Shown here one piece after another: positions 46,901-58,100 of a stretch of DNA of 64,000 nucleotides (positions are counted from its first letter, which is position 1; each line of letters starts with the position of its first letter). Location: assembly GCA_009746045.1 (NCBI GenBank), contig RPFO01000595.1, positions 1,417,623 through 1,481,622 on the forward strand, in the 5' to 3' direction. The notes beneath the pieces were generated by a model that was not told the DNA's origin, made no database searches, and was given only the letters and a program-made list of their open reading frames with translations. The DNA is from Mesostigma viride (Eukaryota > Streptophyta > Mesostigmatophyceae > Mesostigmatales > Mesostigmataceae). The position numbers and the translations under genes are program-made.

Positions 46901-49900
46901 GAGGTGGGTGGGTGGACGAGGGCGTGGAATATCTTCCGATATATCTTGTTCAGGTACTGTCATGGATGCATTACGAGGGTGTGGAAGTGGCGGTGCCGTG
47001 GGCCGGGAGGCAGGTGGGTTAAAGGCTTGTCGGGGTGGGAAGGATACTATAGTCATGAGTGAGGATACTTCGAGGGATGGGGGGGCAAGACGTTATGCCA
47101 GTAAGCCGAATGGCCATCGCACCTGGCAACTACCGTTTTGCTGGGCGATCTCTCTACATGAATCGTTTAGTAGTATATCAAGGAGACAACCAGCGCAATA
47201 TATATCTTTATTGAGAAAGATACCTTAAAAAAACCAAGGTAAGCGAACAACACTATAGAAAAGGGACTACGACCTAGACAGCAGGTAAAGCCCAGACTAT
47301 ATATATACAAATATATGTGTGTATAGAGCTTTGACATGGCTCTGTATATAGGTTTATAGCTGGGCGTTTGCTTTGGTTTGAGTGATTTCACTCTGCTGTA
47401 AGTAATTATATTTATAATATATGTGACTGGGCACTTCAACGGAGCACTTACTTAGCACAACCCAAGCCTACATGAACTAACCCCGCAACGAGACTGGGCC
47501 GGCATCCCAGCGTGTGTCCGCAAGCTACGCGTAAACGCGGGACTAAGCTGATGCAGACCTGGTAGCCTGCGCCGAGTGGGCCAGGAATTGAAGGGTGCGA
47601 ACTCTTTGGCAAAACCAACAGGACAAGGGAACTACCGACCGAACGTTACGAAATGTTGGCCAGCCACATTAATAATTAGTTCATTGACGAAAAGCACGTA
47701 GACTGCGTCACGTGGGTACCAAGGCACATACCCAAGACACAGACACGGACATAGACCTTAAAAAAATAGATTAGAGCATAGAACTTGTACAGAATACGCC
47801 AGCCAACCACGCACCCCTCTACTCAGCCCTGAGGCCACCACCCCACCAAGAGCCATCCACCTGGAATGCGAGACTAGAGCATGCGGACCTGACGGGAGGG
47901 TGTGGGACCTGGAATGCTAGACTAGGAAAACTGACAAAAGAGGCTTCCCCTTGCACACCTGGGCCAGTAGCCACAGGCAAACAGGCTGGCCAATCGTGAG
48001 GCACCCCGGATGATGCCGCGTAATCACCAAACATTTGTGGAATTGGACTAAGAAATCAAGCACCAAACATGTCCGAAACGCGGCGGCCCCTCGCGAACCC
48101 CAGACATGAACATCCAACTGGTCTGGGGAACTACAGAGCTTATAGCCTGCAGCCTTGCACAAACAAAACTATACTTATCCTTGTAGCCAGAGACCCAAGG
48201 GGTCCCCTGTATTAGTGGTATAGCGACTCGGGCCGTCCCATACCCGACCCATAGATGCGGGACTGGGCTCAAGAACGCCATCATGGCCCTTGAATCATTG
48301 AGTCATCATCGAACTTCGAGTCATCACAGAACTTGACACATAACTGGCCAGCCAGCGACATAAACAGGCCAGCCAGTCAGTCAGATGCAAACAGGCCAGC
48401 CAGCCAGCCAGCCAGCCAGCTGGCTTCATGCCTGACGCAAACATGTTTGCCAGAAGAGACATACCCCAGACGTAGACGTGGAACGTGGCCGAGAAGGTCG
48501 CGACGTCAGCCTTGTGCATCACCACCTGCAAATGGGGGGCAGGGGGAGGGGGGGGGGGGGGGGGGGGCAACAGCGGCACAAGGGAGATGAAAAAGGAGCA
48601 CCGAAGGAAAACCGCAGGCATGGGCAAATGGCCAAGGGCCCAGGAGGTTGCGTGTGGCAGAAAACACCTATCACGCGCATCCCCATATCTTGCGCATCTC
48701 CGCCTGCGAAAGTAATTATATCGTATGAATACAATACTACGATGAGCATAATGGTGGGCAAACCCAAAGGCAGCACAACAATGATCAATGCCATCTGCAC
48801 AAGAATGGGTACAAGTGCTACCACCTGAGGAACACAACAGGATCTTTCACAGGAGATCATGGCGATCATTCACGGTGACGCGCGCAGCATGGCACACCCC
48901 ATTCTTCACGGTGACGCACACAGCACGGTGTGGCGCATCATTCACGGTGACGCACGCAACAGGACGAAGCCGTCGCATGGGCAAGAGGCAGCCCACAGAC
49001 CAAGGGGCATGCCCCAAAGACCTGACTGCGAGAGGGCCAAAAAAGGCAAACGCAAAAAGATGCATCGCTGCCTGCACAAAACGATGCATCGCTGCCTGCA
49101 CAAAAAGATGAATCAAGCTCAGGGGGCCGAGAGGAAAAGGCATAGGTAGAGTAAGGACCCCACGCGAGAGGGAGAGGGCACGCGAGGGGAGAACCAAGAA
49201 TAGCCGAGAGCGCGGGCATGGGCAAACATGGCTCCCCTAGCCATGACCGGCAAACTGGGCTCCGCGCGGGTGACCCCCTGCCCAAGGCGAGGCCCTGCCA
49301 AGGGGTCGGAAAGGTTGGCTCTAGAACATGTCATGTGGCTGACCATTAGAATACACTGAAATTTTGGTTCTAGGGGGTCATGGCAACAAATTTGTGGCTG
49401 AAAAGGAGGGGAGGGCAAGCGTCTTAATAATAATAATCATTATTCTTGTCCATAATAATAATAATGCTGATAATAACAACTTTTGAGAGCGTCTTGATAA
49501 AAAGTTGGGGTCGAACGGATTAAAGTATAAGGCGGGGGCGGAGGCAGGGGAAGGGGGAGGCTAGTGAAGAGGCGCGGAAAAGGGGCAAAGGTGGGGCCGG
49601 CTAGAGATTGGTGCCGCGTGGATGCGGCACACGTAAGGTGCATGGGCGTGAACCCCCCACATCTTGCGAATGCTCACATCTCATTAATGGGGCCAGCATA
49701 ACTGCAAAACATTCAAGGTGTGTTGGTTGGCCAGCGTGCAAGCAAGCAAGCGCCCTGCGTGGCGTGCACTACGGTGTGTGTCAGTATGCCAGCCACCCAC
49801 TGTGGTGCACAGCGTGAAAGCAGTTAGCGGATACTAACCTGGATGAGCCGGTTTATCTGGAACCATCGCCCCCAGTCCATCGGCGGTCAACATTTTCACG

Positions 49901-52900
49901 ATCCAACCTCGCGACGCTCAAGGTCTCGCAGCGCTACGGAGCTACGGCTTCGCAAGGCAATCCCTTAAAGGGGGCTGGCTTACGATCATGCTGACTAGAA
50001 TCCACGCTTGACTGCCTTGCCATGCCACCGACCAGCATCCACCCTGTCCTGCAACGCGACCGACCGGCATCCACCGACCGTGGTGTGCCGCGTACAAGCA
50101 GCCAACACAACCGTAGCACCAGCGGATCGGTGGACCTGCAATGCGACGGAGAAGATTCCACCCTGTCTGGTGACGCTGCGCACTAGCATCCACCCACCGT
50201 ACGGTGCAGCGTGAAGGCGATCGTCGTGGTCCACAGGAAAGAGGCGACGGAGAAGACTTGCAGAAGAATGGCCTGGACGAGGCAGCGGGGGCCGCCTTTG
50301 GCGCCGCTGCAGGAGCAAGGGTCAGGACGCAATAGCATCAAATAACATAAAGGGAACAAGGAATAAGAAATAGAGCGCTGCCTTTGGCCCCGCTGCAGGA
50401 GCAAGGGTCAGGGCGCAATAGCAACAACTGAAAAAGGGAATAAGTATCACAGCACCGCCTATGGCGCCGCTGCAGGAGAACGTGACACAGCATAGTGACC
50501 ATGAATAACAAACAGAGAAGTAAGAGAGCCGAGTTTCATGCCGCTGAAAGGATTAACCAAGTAACGCAACAAATGTGTTCAATCGAGCCAAGTACCGCGA
50601 AATATTCGTCCATCCAGCTCTAATGGAAAACAAAGAGGAAGTACATCTAGTCCACAGAGTTACTAGCCACTGCCAAAACAGACAGCGCAGGTTGGAATAG
50701 CCGCACAAAACAACAACGGGATGTGTGGATGAGCCGCACCAATACAAAGCGGGAAACAGCATAAATTACAAGAGTGCGAATTTAAGCAACCTCTCCAACT
50801 GGTTACATTTCGTTTTATACGCATAAAAATACGTGTGTGGTTGTTTACAGATTACAAGGCAGGTAGCAACGTCTTCCTTAATATATCTTGAAAATCTTTT
50901 TCGAATATTGCAAATGCTAGGTATGCTATAGGCTCTTTCACAGTCATTTTCACCCATGATATTTGCCCTCTTCTTGCCAATGATAATAATTCACAACAAC
51001 AGTATTCATAGTAAACATGCTTTACGCGTTCGCCTACTCCATGAGGTTTGACGACCCATTGCCAATCGTAATGAAATAATACTAACAATAGGAACAATAT
51101 TAGCAGTATTCCTAACAGACCTGGTATGATTGCTTACCCCATCAGGTTGGACGTCCCGTTGCCAATGTCCTGCCAGTGCCGATCCGGACGTTTGTTAATG
51201 AATGTTTTTTTGTTAATCAACGTTTGTTAATTATTTAATGTTGGTCCACGATCAGTCCCCCACTCAATGCCAGCAACAAGCCCAGATATCCCCCGAGTCC
51301 ATGTGACATCCGTTTGTTTGTTTGTTTGTTTGTTTGTTTGTTTGTTTGTTTGTTTGTTTGTTTGTTTGTTTGTTTGTTTGTTTGTTTGTTTGTTTGTTTG
51401 TTTGTTTGTTTGTTTGTTTGTTTGTTTGTTTGTTTGTTTGTTTGTTTGTTTGTTTGTTTGTTTGTTTGTTTGTTTGTTTGTTTGTTTGTTTGTTTGTTTG
51501 TTTGTTTGTTTGTTTGTTTGTTTGTTTGTTTGTTTGTTTGTTTGTTTGTTTGTTTGTTTGTTTGTTTGTTTGTTTGTTTGTTTGTTTGTTTGTTTATTTA
51601 TTTGTTTGCGTCCCATTCGATCGCCCGTTCAAAGTATGCACACGAAGGTGCTCGCGTGGCCATGATACACGCAGCCAGACAAAAGAGGGCAGCAATCATC
51701 CAAGGCAGACAGCGACAGAAAATACTTCATGTCAGACAGCACATAGGGAAAAAGGTTGCAGAGCAAAGCCATATGGTGGCACGGCCAAATGGCATGGTCG
51801 GAAACCAGGGTCTGGTGGCATGGTGGGCAACTGCGGCCTGACCACAATAACTGCCGGTCAGGCTCATCGACATGTGTGCCCCCAGGCAGTGAGATACTTG
51901 ACGCCAGGTTCGTGTTCGTGGGGGCAGTCAAAAAACAGGGTCAGGTTGGACATGGTATTGGCTGCCCGTTGAAGCGGTCTGGTCAGGTTCCCTATTGGCT
52001 GCTCTTTGAAGCGGTCTGGTCAGGTTCCCTATTGGCTGCCCTTTGAAGCGGTCTGGGGGGTGTCACGGTCAAAAAGCGCGGAAATCAGCATGTACCACGA
52101 CTCAATAGTAATACAAGATATATCATTATAATAATCATTATTTTAATGTCATACTATTATTATTGTTATTATTATTTTGTATAAAACGGCCAGGATAGGA
52201 CATTTGCCACCCACAATACTGGATTGGCGAGCTAAGGGGGGGGCCACCATCTGCGACGCCACCATCTGCGACGCCACCATCTGCGATGCTACCATCTGCG
52301 ACGCTACCATCTGCGATGCTAGCATCTGCGACGCTATCTATCTGGCTGGGCCGCTTGGGGTCAGGCACTTGGCCCCGTTCCTGGCAGCCATCCGACTGTT
52401 GTCCGTTGACCCGTCGTTTGCGTTAGTTCGCGATTGAGAAAACCGCCCCGGCAAGAATGACGACAATTATGACAACAATGGCGATGATGATGATGACGAT
52501 GACAAAGATGACAAAGATTACGGTGACTACGGCGACGAGGACATTCATGACAACGATGACAACAAGCACCACAACGACATCCATGCCAGCACAACATGGT
52601 TTGATAAAACAGCATAACTACTGTATGACGATGTACAAGATAATAGGTGGTGGCAAGTGCAGCCGTTACCAGGCAGGGGGCGGGGTTGAGCATTATGGTT
52701 TGCTTTCCTGTGTGGGTGCATGCACCATGGCTGTCACAGTGTCACACACACACACGCACACACACACACCGGCATATTGCACGAGGCCCCGCAGGGCTAT
52801 GATTCCGGCGAGGTGCACGCAACATGCCTACAGGTAGTAGTGGCATGCTGCGGGGGGAGATAGAGACAGATTGTAGAAAGACGAGGACTAATAGACATCG

Positions 52901-53638
52901 CTAGTAGTCCCACGACAGGTCCCGCAGTGGCTTGGGTATTGCTCCCCCAGCTGGCTTTTGTGCGTGTGTGTATGTGTGTGTGTTGCTATATAATGACACA
53001 AGCATAGTACTCCGTGACATGTCCTCGCGCATGGCATGCAAGTACTTACTTGCTTACTTAGTACTTACTTACCCTGCTACAACGCACGTCCAGCTGCACC
53101 GTTGGTACTTTTCGGTAGGGATAGTACGATAGGTAGGTATGAATATATATAATAATACATACATATAACAAAGCAATAGACAGACAAACGCTGACACACA
53201 CGTACCCAGAAATATTAAAACGAGCGAAGAGGTTCAAGCCATTCGCAGCTCTATTCAAGGCGCCCTCTATGCCAAACAAAGTCTTCATCAATGTCAAAGC
53301 CGTACTTTATGCCAACGATTTCCTGCCTCCGCTCCGGCTCTAAACAGTTAGCCATACACGCACTGGAAGAAATCAAGCAACGGCGGGCCGCTCACGGTCA
53401 TCTATTGGACAGCTGGTAGAGAAAATGGCAGGCCGCTTACCGCAATGGACAACCAAAAGACCAGCGAGAACGCGAAATGTCGCAGATTGCGGAAGCTCAG
53501 GTAGCAGAGCACGATGAAGGTCGACCCGCAGAGAGAGACGACGGAGCCAGCCATATTGATATAGTACAAAATTTTCAGCTGGTGTTGGCTCAGGTCGTCG
53601 ATCATGTCCTGTTGGGTTAGAACTTCGCTGTACACCAT
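37999..53638 (-). CDS. GCR1: GCR1-like seven-transmembrane receptor, 10 exons, 416 aa
   Basis: Exons (minus): 53441-53638, 51138-51169, 50198-50306, 48465-48525, 46782-46879, 45700-45807, 42449-42592, 41823-41893, 40179-40390, 37999-38216. They sum to 1251 bases, every phase agrees, and all introns are GT-AG. Motifs match plant GCR1 (cAMP-receptor-type GPCR fold): TM1 with NMAGSVVSLCGSTFIVLCYL and FRNLRHFAFSLVFWLSIAD; TM3 SVASFLWTTTIAFTLHRT; TM4 TFHVYVWGTSIFLASVPLIG; TM5 ILIFYGPLWCAILFNAVVYF; TM6 FFYPLILLVCWAWATANRIQ; TM7 GFLNSLAYGLNAGVRQQV. The start ATG sits in good context (CCAAGATGG). The C-terminal tail (~130 residues, acidic, Ser- and His-rich) is longer than in land plants. Exon 2 is only 32 bases and is supported by phase and position. 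GCR1 sits in the plasma membrane. Its ligand is unsettled. Confidence 0.92.
39354..39422. repeat. ~18-20-bp minisatellite in GCR1 intron 9
   Basis: Tandem GGTCCAGCATGGTCGC-like units, about four copies. Confidence 0.65.
39955..40178 (-). repeat. Tandem copies of the exon 9 donor junction in GCR1 intron 9
   Basis: Four to five ~36-bp units each carry, on the minus strand, ATAGCCCAGGTGAG or a variant, the sequence of the exon 9 end and its donor (real junction 40178/40179). The spacer is GGCCTTAATGCTGCCACTAT. Confidence 0.85.
40444..40780. repeat. 35-bp minisatellite in GCR1 intron 8
   Basis: About eight units of GGGCGGTGCCGTGTGCAAGA plus GAAGGGCAAGGACA, nearly identical at first and decaying toward 40780. 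Confidence 0.9.
40885..41093. repeat. (TGGCG)n and (GGCGA)n microsatellite in GCR1 intron 8
   Basis: Pure GGCGA repeats (about 35 copies, 40918-41093) follow a short GTGGC tract. All six frames stay open here only because of the repeat. Confidence 0.97.
42110..42290. repeat. Pyrimidine-rich repeat in GCR1 intron 7
   Basis: Irregular TCTTTATCTCCTATACCTCC units (15-27 bp) form a strand-asymmetric tract. Confidence 0.85.
42620..42780 (-). repeat. Copies of the exon 7 acceptor junction in GCR1 intron 6
   Basis: GATGAGGGGGTAGAAGAAGA and GCCGCTTGACCAC (exon 7 start, 42555-42592) recur with changes at ~42640-42690 and ~42727-42775, each followed on the plus strand by a CTG/CTGCGG acceptor-like sequence and by AGACAGGGTGCA-like intron sequence. 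Confidence 0.8.
42977..43998. repeat. 17-bp minisatellite in GCR1 intron 6
   Basis: About 60 copies of GTGCACGAGTGTCAAGA with variants (GTGAAGA, GTGGAGA, CATGAG). The long open frames across it are products of the 17-base period. Confidence 0.97.
44262..44310 (+). repeat. Hairpin repeat family, decayed copy 3
   Basis: TTAAATTATAGCATGCCTCC, GTGGGGAGGTCATGTAGCAT aligns with 34648-34682. Confidence 0.5.
45575..45600 (-). repeat. Copy of the exon 6 donor end in GCR1 intron 6
   Basis: GTGCCTTGATCTTCAGTGTGCGCCTCGAC-like sequence mirrors the exon 6 end (CACCTTGATCTTCATCGTGTG, 45697-45717), about 120 bases away. Confidence 0.65.
45880..46142 (-). repeat. Copies of the exon 6 acceptor junction in GCR1 intron 5
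   Basis: On the plus strand GGATCTGGG (acceptor CCCAG/ATCC on minus) occurs at the real site (45807/45808) and again at 45883/884, 45983/984, 46068/069 and 46138/139, 70-100 bases apart. Confidence 0.85.
46153..46413. repeat. (GGGGA)n with GGGA interruptions, GCR1 intron 5
   Basis: About 260 bases of purine-only repeat on the plus strand. Confidence 0.97.
46520..46781 (-). repeat. ~41-bp minisatellite carrying the exon 5 donor, GCR1 intron 5
   Basis: On the plus strand GAGGTCACGGTACCTGGCCG surrounds the true exon 5 donor (46781/46782). Copies lie near 46740, 46699, 46657 and 46617, and a distant one near 46538, each with a GTAC or GTAT donor-like dinucleotide. Confidence 0.85.
50307..50480 (-). 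repeat. Copies of the exon 3 acceptor junction in GCR1 intron 2
   Basis: CGCTGCAGGAGCAAGGGTCA follows the true acceptor (50306/50307) and recurs near 50390 and, shortened (GGCGCCGCTGCAGGAG), near 50465. Each includes the exon-side GCCTTTGGC or GCCTATGGC. Confidence 0.85.
51312..51608. repeat. (GTTT)n microsatellite in GCR1 intron 1
   Basis: Nearly perfect GTTT repeats, about 72 copies, with two TTTA variants at the end. Confidence 0.98.
52245..52337. repeat. Short (ATCTGCGACGCTACC)n repeat in GCR1 intron 1
   Basis: About six 15-bp units. Confidence 0.9.
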
Positions 53639-55179
53639 CTTGGCGACTGACTGTAAAACCGTTGGCAGCCTAAACCTAACCCTACACTAATTTATGCGTC
53701 CAGAAAATGCCTGTCGGCCCATTTAGCGTGACTGCCAGGCAGAATTACGGCCCTCACGTTCCCGCATGATCACCAACCGCGCCCTAATTCCTCACAGGAT
53801 ACCATCCTGCAACCTGCCCAAAAAAAGCGTGCACGGCAAGCGTCTATCCAATTGTTGCCATTAGCGCGCGCGCGACGAGGCAGCCATCCGGATTCGGTGC
53901 ACTAGTCTAGGCGCACACAGATGACGGTTCCGACGCATGATGATGGAAGGCGTGTCAAAGTTGTTCAAAGGCCCGGCCTAGGAAAATAACGTCCTCGTTT
54001 TTGCTGGTCCAATTATTCCCTGCCGTGTTTTTCCTAATCGTCCTTTCGGCAAGCTCCTTGTCTTCCAGGCTGTGCTCTTGGCAGTCCGGATGCCTTAGTA
54101 GTTTGTTAACGAGGCCCGCTGAGGCGCTGAGCAGGCTGTATCTTAACTATCTTTCAACGTATCGGCTAACTACCGCGTATTTGCTGAAAGGGGTGGCAAG
54201 AAGAACGTTTTGTTATTTCCCCTCATACGACCCTGCCAAATTCTTGCTCGAGCAGTCTGCTCGAGCAGTCTGCTCGAGCAGCGCTCCCCAAAGTGGGGTT
54301 CCAAAGATTCTCGTCCAGTTCCCTTGACTGTGGCCAACAACAACGGATCCGGGATCACTTATGGCCGGCAGATTCTTACAGCCTACAGGCGCCAGCAGCT
54401 AGCTGGATCAACGCGGCAGACCTGGATTGCGCCGGGCCCGCGGCACGCCAGGGTGTGCACTGCCGCAGCGCCGACTCCCGAAATCCAAAAGGTTACGCGA
54501 ACATTACCAAACCATTTCATTTCTAGCGTTTGTCAGAAAAACTTGGTAGAACCTGGGTAGAAGAACTATGTAGGTACATAAATTAGTTCCTCGATAAAAT
54601 ACATGCGAAGAACTTTGAAACAACCGGCAAACAGGCGGTTTTTGCGCGGGACGGATGTCAGGCAGCACAAGTCAGCGTCAGCCGGTGGACGCAATGCAAA
54701 ATCTTGCAAAATATTATTGTTGCCCGACCTGACCGGCTGACCCGCCCACGTGGTTCCGTAACCGCCAATAACGTTAAAAAATCCGTATTATCAGAGGCCG
54801 GAGCTGCATCGACACCTTTTCCCGGCTCCTCTAAAATGCTCTGCACGATCACAACGAAGGCCGAACCATTGACTTGGGTGGGCATTTTTATCAAGGAGAC
54901 ATTTTTATATCTTCATTGCATGGACGAGACATAATAATTTGACGAGTATTTCAACCCATGCTGTTGGAGACACGATGCCCACGGGATCGATCAATGCTGA
55001 TGGGTTTCAAGCGTTGCGGTGCATTAATTTTTCAAAGATACCGCGCTGACAAGCTTGAAGTTTTGCGTTCGCTACATAATTCGGCGACATAGCTTACGCG
55101 AGAGCTCGCCCTGACTCTGCTAACGTATTTAGTTCCCCAAGACGCCCCGCTTCCTAGCTGCGCGATAAGGTGTTAGAAA
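53639..55179. promoter_or_regulatory. Divergent intergenic region between GCR1 and EF-hand/LRR genes
   Basis: This 1.5-kb region separates two genes transcribed away from each other and so should hold both promoters. It contains three copies of the 10-bp palindrome TGCTCGAGCA at exact 13-bp spacing (54245-54280). No protein-coding frame here is convincing. Confidence 0.55.
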
Positions 55180-58100
55180 ATGATGAAGTCTCTGTCCAAG
55201 GCGAAGGGCGGGCCGGATTACCACGCCGCCGCCTCGGATAGCCCCAAATCGAGTCCGAGGTCGCCTGCCCTGCGGCTGACTGACAAGCATGTAGGCCCCA
55301 GCATGAAGCCGAGCACCGGGGTGCTGTCACCGTTCACGGCCAGCCGTCTGAACACGCTGCAGGTCATTCGGTCGTGGGACGTGAACAAGGACGGGACAAT
55401 CGACCCCTCGGAGCTGCGACGCATTGCCAAGACGTACATTTCCAAGGAGGCGCAGACCAGGCGCCACCGGCGGATCGCCATCTGCGCCGTCATCTCCGTC
55501 TTCCTGAGTCTACTCGCGGTGCTGGCCATGACCATCCTGGCCAACGAGCTGTCCAAGGACACCAAGCAGCGCAACGACGGCATCCTGACGACCCGCGAGG
55601 ACGGCCACGCAACGACCATCAAGACCGGCCAGGCGAGATTCACGTACGGGCTGGACTCCCTCCCGCTCGTCCCGCGCGCCGCGCTGTCCAAGCTCAAGGA
55701 GATCTCGTTCGAGGTCCCTGACGGCCCCTGGATCCACATGCGTGTCAGCACGTTCCGTCACTTCCCAAACAAACTCCTCGTCTCCTCGACAGCACAGGAA
55801 CGGCTCCAGCTTCACTTCGCCGACTCCCTGGTCAACTACCTGAACCCCCCCCTGGGCATGAACATCTCCTTTTACGGCTCGTTCGACCTCTCGACGCGCC
55901 GCCGGCGGCTACAGGCCGTCACGGGCCCGCTTCCTGGCTCCGATGCTATTTTTAGCGACGGACCTCCCCCTGCCGAGACCGCGGTGGCAACGTTCAACGA
56001 TGACATGACGGAGGAGGTGCTGGCGGGCGTTGCGGTGGAAGCATTAGTGGATGGCCCGCTCGCAGTCTCGATGGTCCGCACCAAGGACGCTGCGGACGAG
56101 ACGGTGTACCGCGTGGCTATTTTTAACCTGGGGGCGACGCCGGTTGATGTGTCTGCGTTTGGCGTCGGCTTTCGGCTGCCCCATGGTGAGCTGGCGTGCT
56201 TTGTTGGATAGTTTTCTTTCTGTATGTGTGTATGTGTGTATAAGGTGAGCTGGCATGCCTCTTTACTTTTCCCCCTCCTGTGCTCTTCTCTCCTGTGTTT
56301 CTGTGTTTCTGTGGGCATGGGGGCGTGGGGGCGTGGGGCGTGGAGGTGTGGGGGCGTGGGGGCGGGGGGGGGGGCGCGGGGGGGGGGGGGCGGGGGGGCG
56401 GGGGGCGGGGGGCGGGGGGGCGGGGGGGGGGGGGGGGGGGGGGCGGGGGGGGGGGGGCGGGGGGGGGGGCGGGGGGGGGGGGGCGGGGGGGGGGGCGGGG
56501 GGCGGGGGCGGGGGGCGGGGGGCGGGGGGCGGGGGCGGGGGGGCGGGGGGGCGGGGGGCGGGGGGGCGGGGGGGCAGGGGGGCGGGGGGGCAGGGGGGCG
56601 TGGGGGCGTGGGCGTGGGCATGAGGGCATGAGGGCATGAGGGCATGAGGGCATGAGGGCATGAGGGCATGGGTGTGTGTGGGCATGAGGGCATGAGGGCA
56701 TGAGGGCATGAGGGCATGAGGGCATGAGGGCATGAGGGCATGAGGGCATGAGGGCATGAGGGCATGAGGGCATGAGGGCATGAGGGCATGAGGGCATGAG
56801 GGCATGAGGGCATGAGTGCATGAGTGCGTGAGTGCATGAGGGCATGAGTGCATGAGGGCGTGAGGGCGTGAGGGCGTGAGGGCGTGAGGGCATGAGGGCA
56901 TGAGGGCGTGAGGGCGTGAGGGCGTGAGGGCGTGAGGGCGTGAGGGCATGAGTGCATGAGTGCGTGAGTGCATGAGGGCATGAGGGCATGAGGGCATGAG
57001 GGCATGAGGGCATGAGGGCATGAGGGCGTGAGGGCGTGAGGGCATGAGGGCATGAGGGCATGAGGGCGTGAGGGCATGAGGGCATGAGGGCACGAGGGCA
57101 CAAGGGTGTGAGGGCGTGAGGGTGCGAGGGCGTGTGGGCATGTGCGCGTGTAAGCGTGTGTGTCAGTGTGTGAAGCTTGCCGTGCAAGCATCGCCATCCA
57201 AGCATGACGGTGCACAACATCCCCGTGTACAACTTTATGCATGGCATCCAAACACATCATCACCCCGTCCCCACGCACGGCATCAAGACTATCACACCGT
57301 CCGATGGTCACGGGGCCTTCTCTCCCTATCCCATTCCTTGTGTCATTCGCCCCCTCTTTCCCCCCCCCATGTCCGCCCTGATTCTCCTCTTCTCCTCCCC
57401 TCGCTATGACACCCATGCATCCTGTCCGTTTTCCTTGTCCTTGCCTGGCCTGCCTCTCCACTTGCCTCTGGCCTCGTACCTTCTTGCCCCCCCCCTATGG
57501 TACGACTGCCTTTCACCCCTTCCCTCGCTCCTTCTCCCCCCAATTTCGTAGCCGCCAGGGTACCTCCTCGCATGTGTCTTCCCCTTCCCCGCCACCTCGC
57601 CTCACCTCTGGCCGACTGTCTCTTCCCCTTCCTGTTCCTTCCCCTCTTCCTTCTCTCCTCCCCCCTCGTTACCCTCCTGACTGGCTTGCTTCTCGCCTCA
57701 CCTCTGGCCCTAGCTTCCCGCGTTGTCTCCCCCTACCCCCTTTGGGTGTGTCCGTTACGCCCACCCCACAGACTACCTCGAGGTCTCCGCGCACGAGTTT
57801 GATCTGTCGCCCGGCACCACCGCGGGCGACCCCTACCGCGTGGCGCTGCGGCACGGGGGGCCGATGCTGGCTCCCTCCCCTCATGACGGGACCACGCCCT
57901 CGTACAGTGGCAGCATCAACGTGAGGCCAGGGACCCAGGAGGACATCACCTGGGTGTCGAGTGAGTTGGGGGGTGGCTAGAGAAGCGGGGCACCGACCCT
58001 TTTCTGTATGAGGGTTGCTTCGCAAAGCGGTCGGTGGGCGAGGGGTATGTGCGGGGATCGGGGGGGGGGGGGGGTGTCTTGGGTGGGTGGGTCGGTGAGT

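Noticed and set aside
53669-53690. Telomere-like CCTAAACCTAACCCTA
   Set aside because: Only two or three degenerate units; not a telomeric array.
54001-54327. 108-codon frame starting MLVQLFPAV in the divergent intergenic region
   Set aside because: No domain, no splice partners and no neighbour in phase. It is likely chance.
55872-57461. Long minus-strand open frames rich in SCPHALMP and Pro
   Set aside because: They are produced by the 8-bp and G/C-run repeats in an intron. There is no domain, and real exons lie on the other strand.
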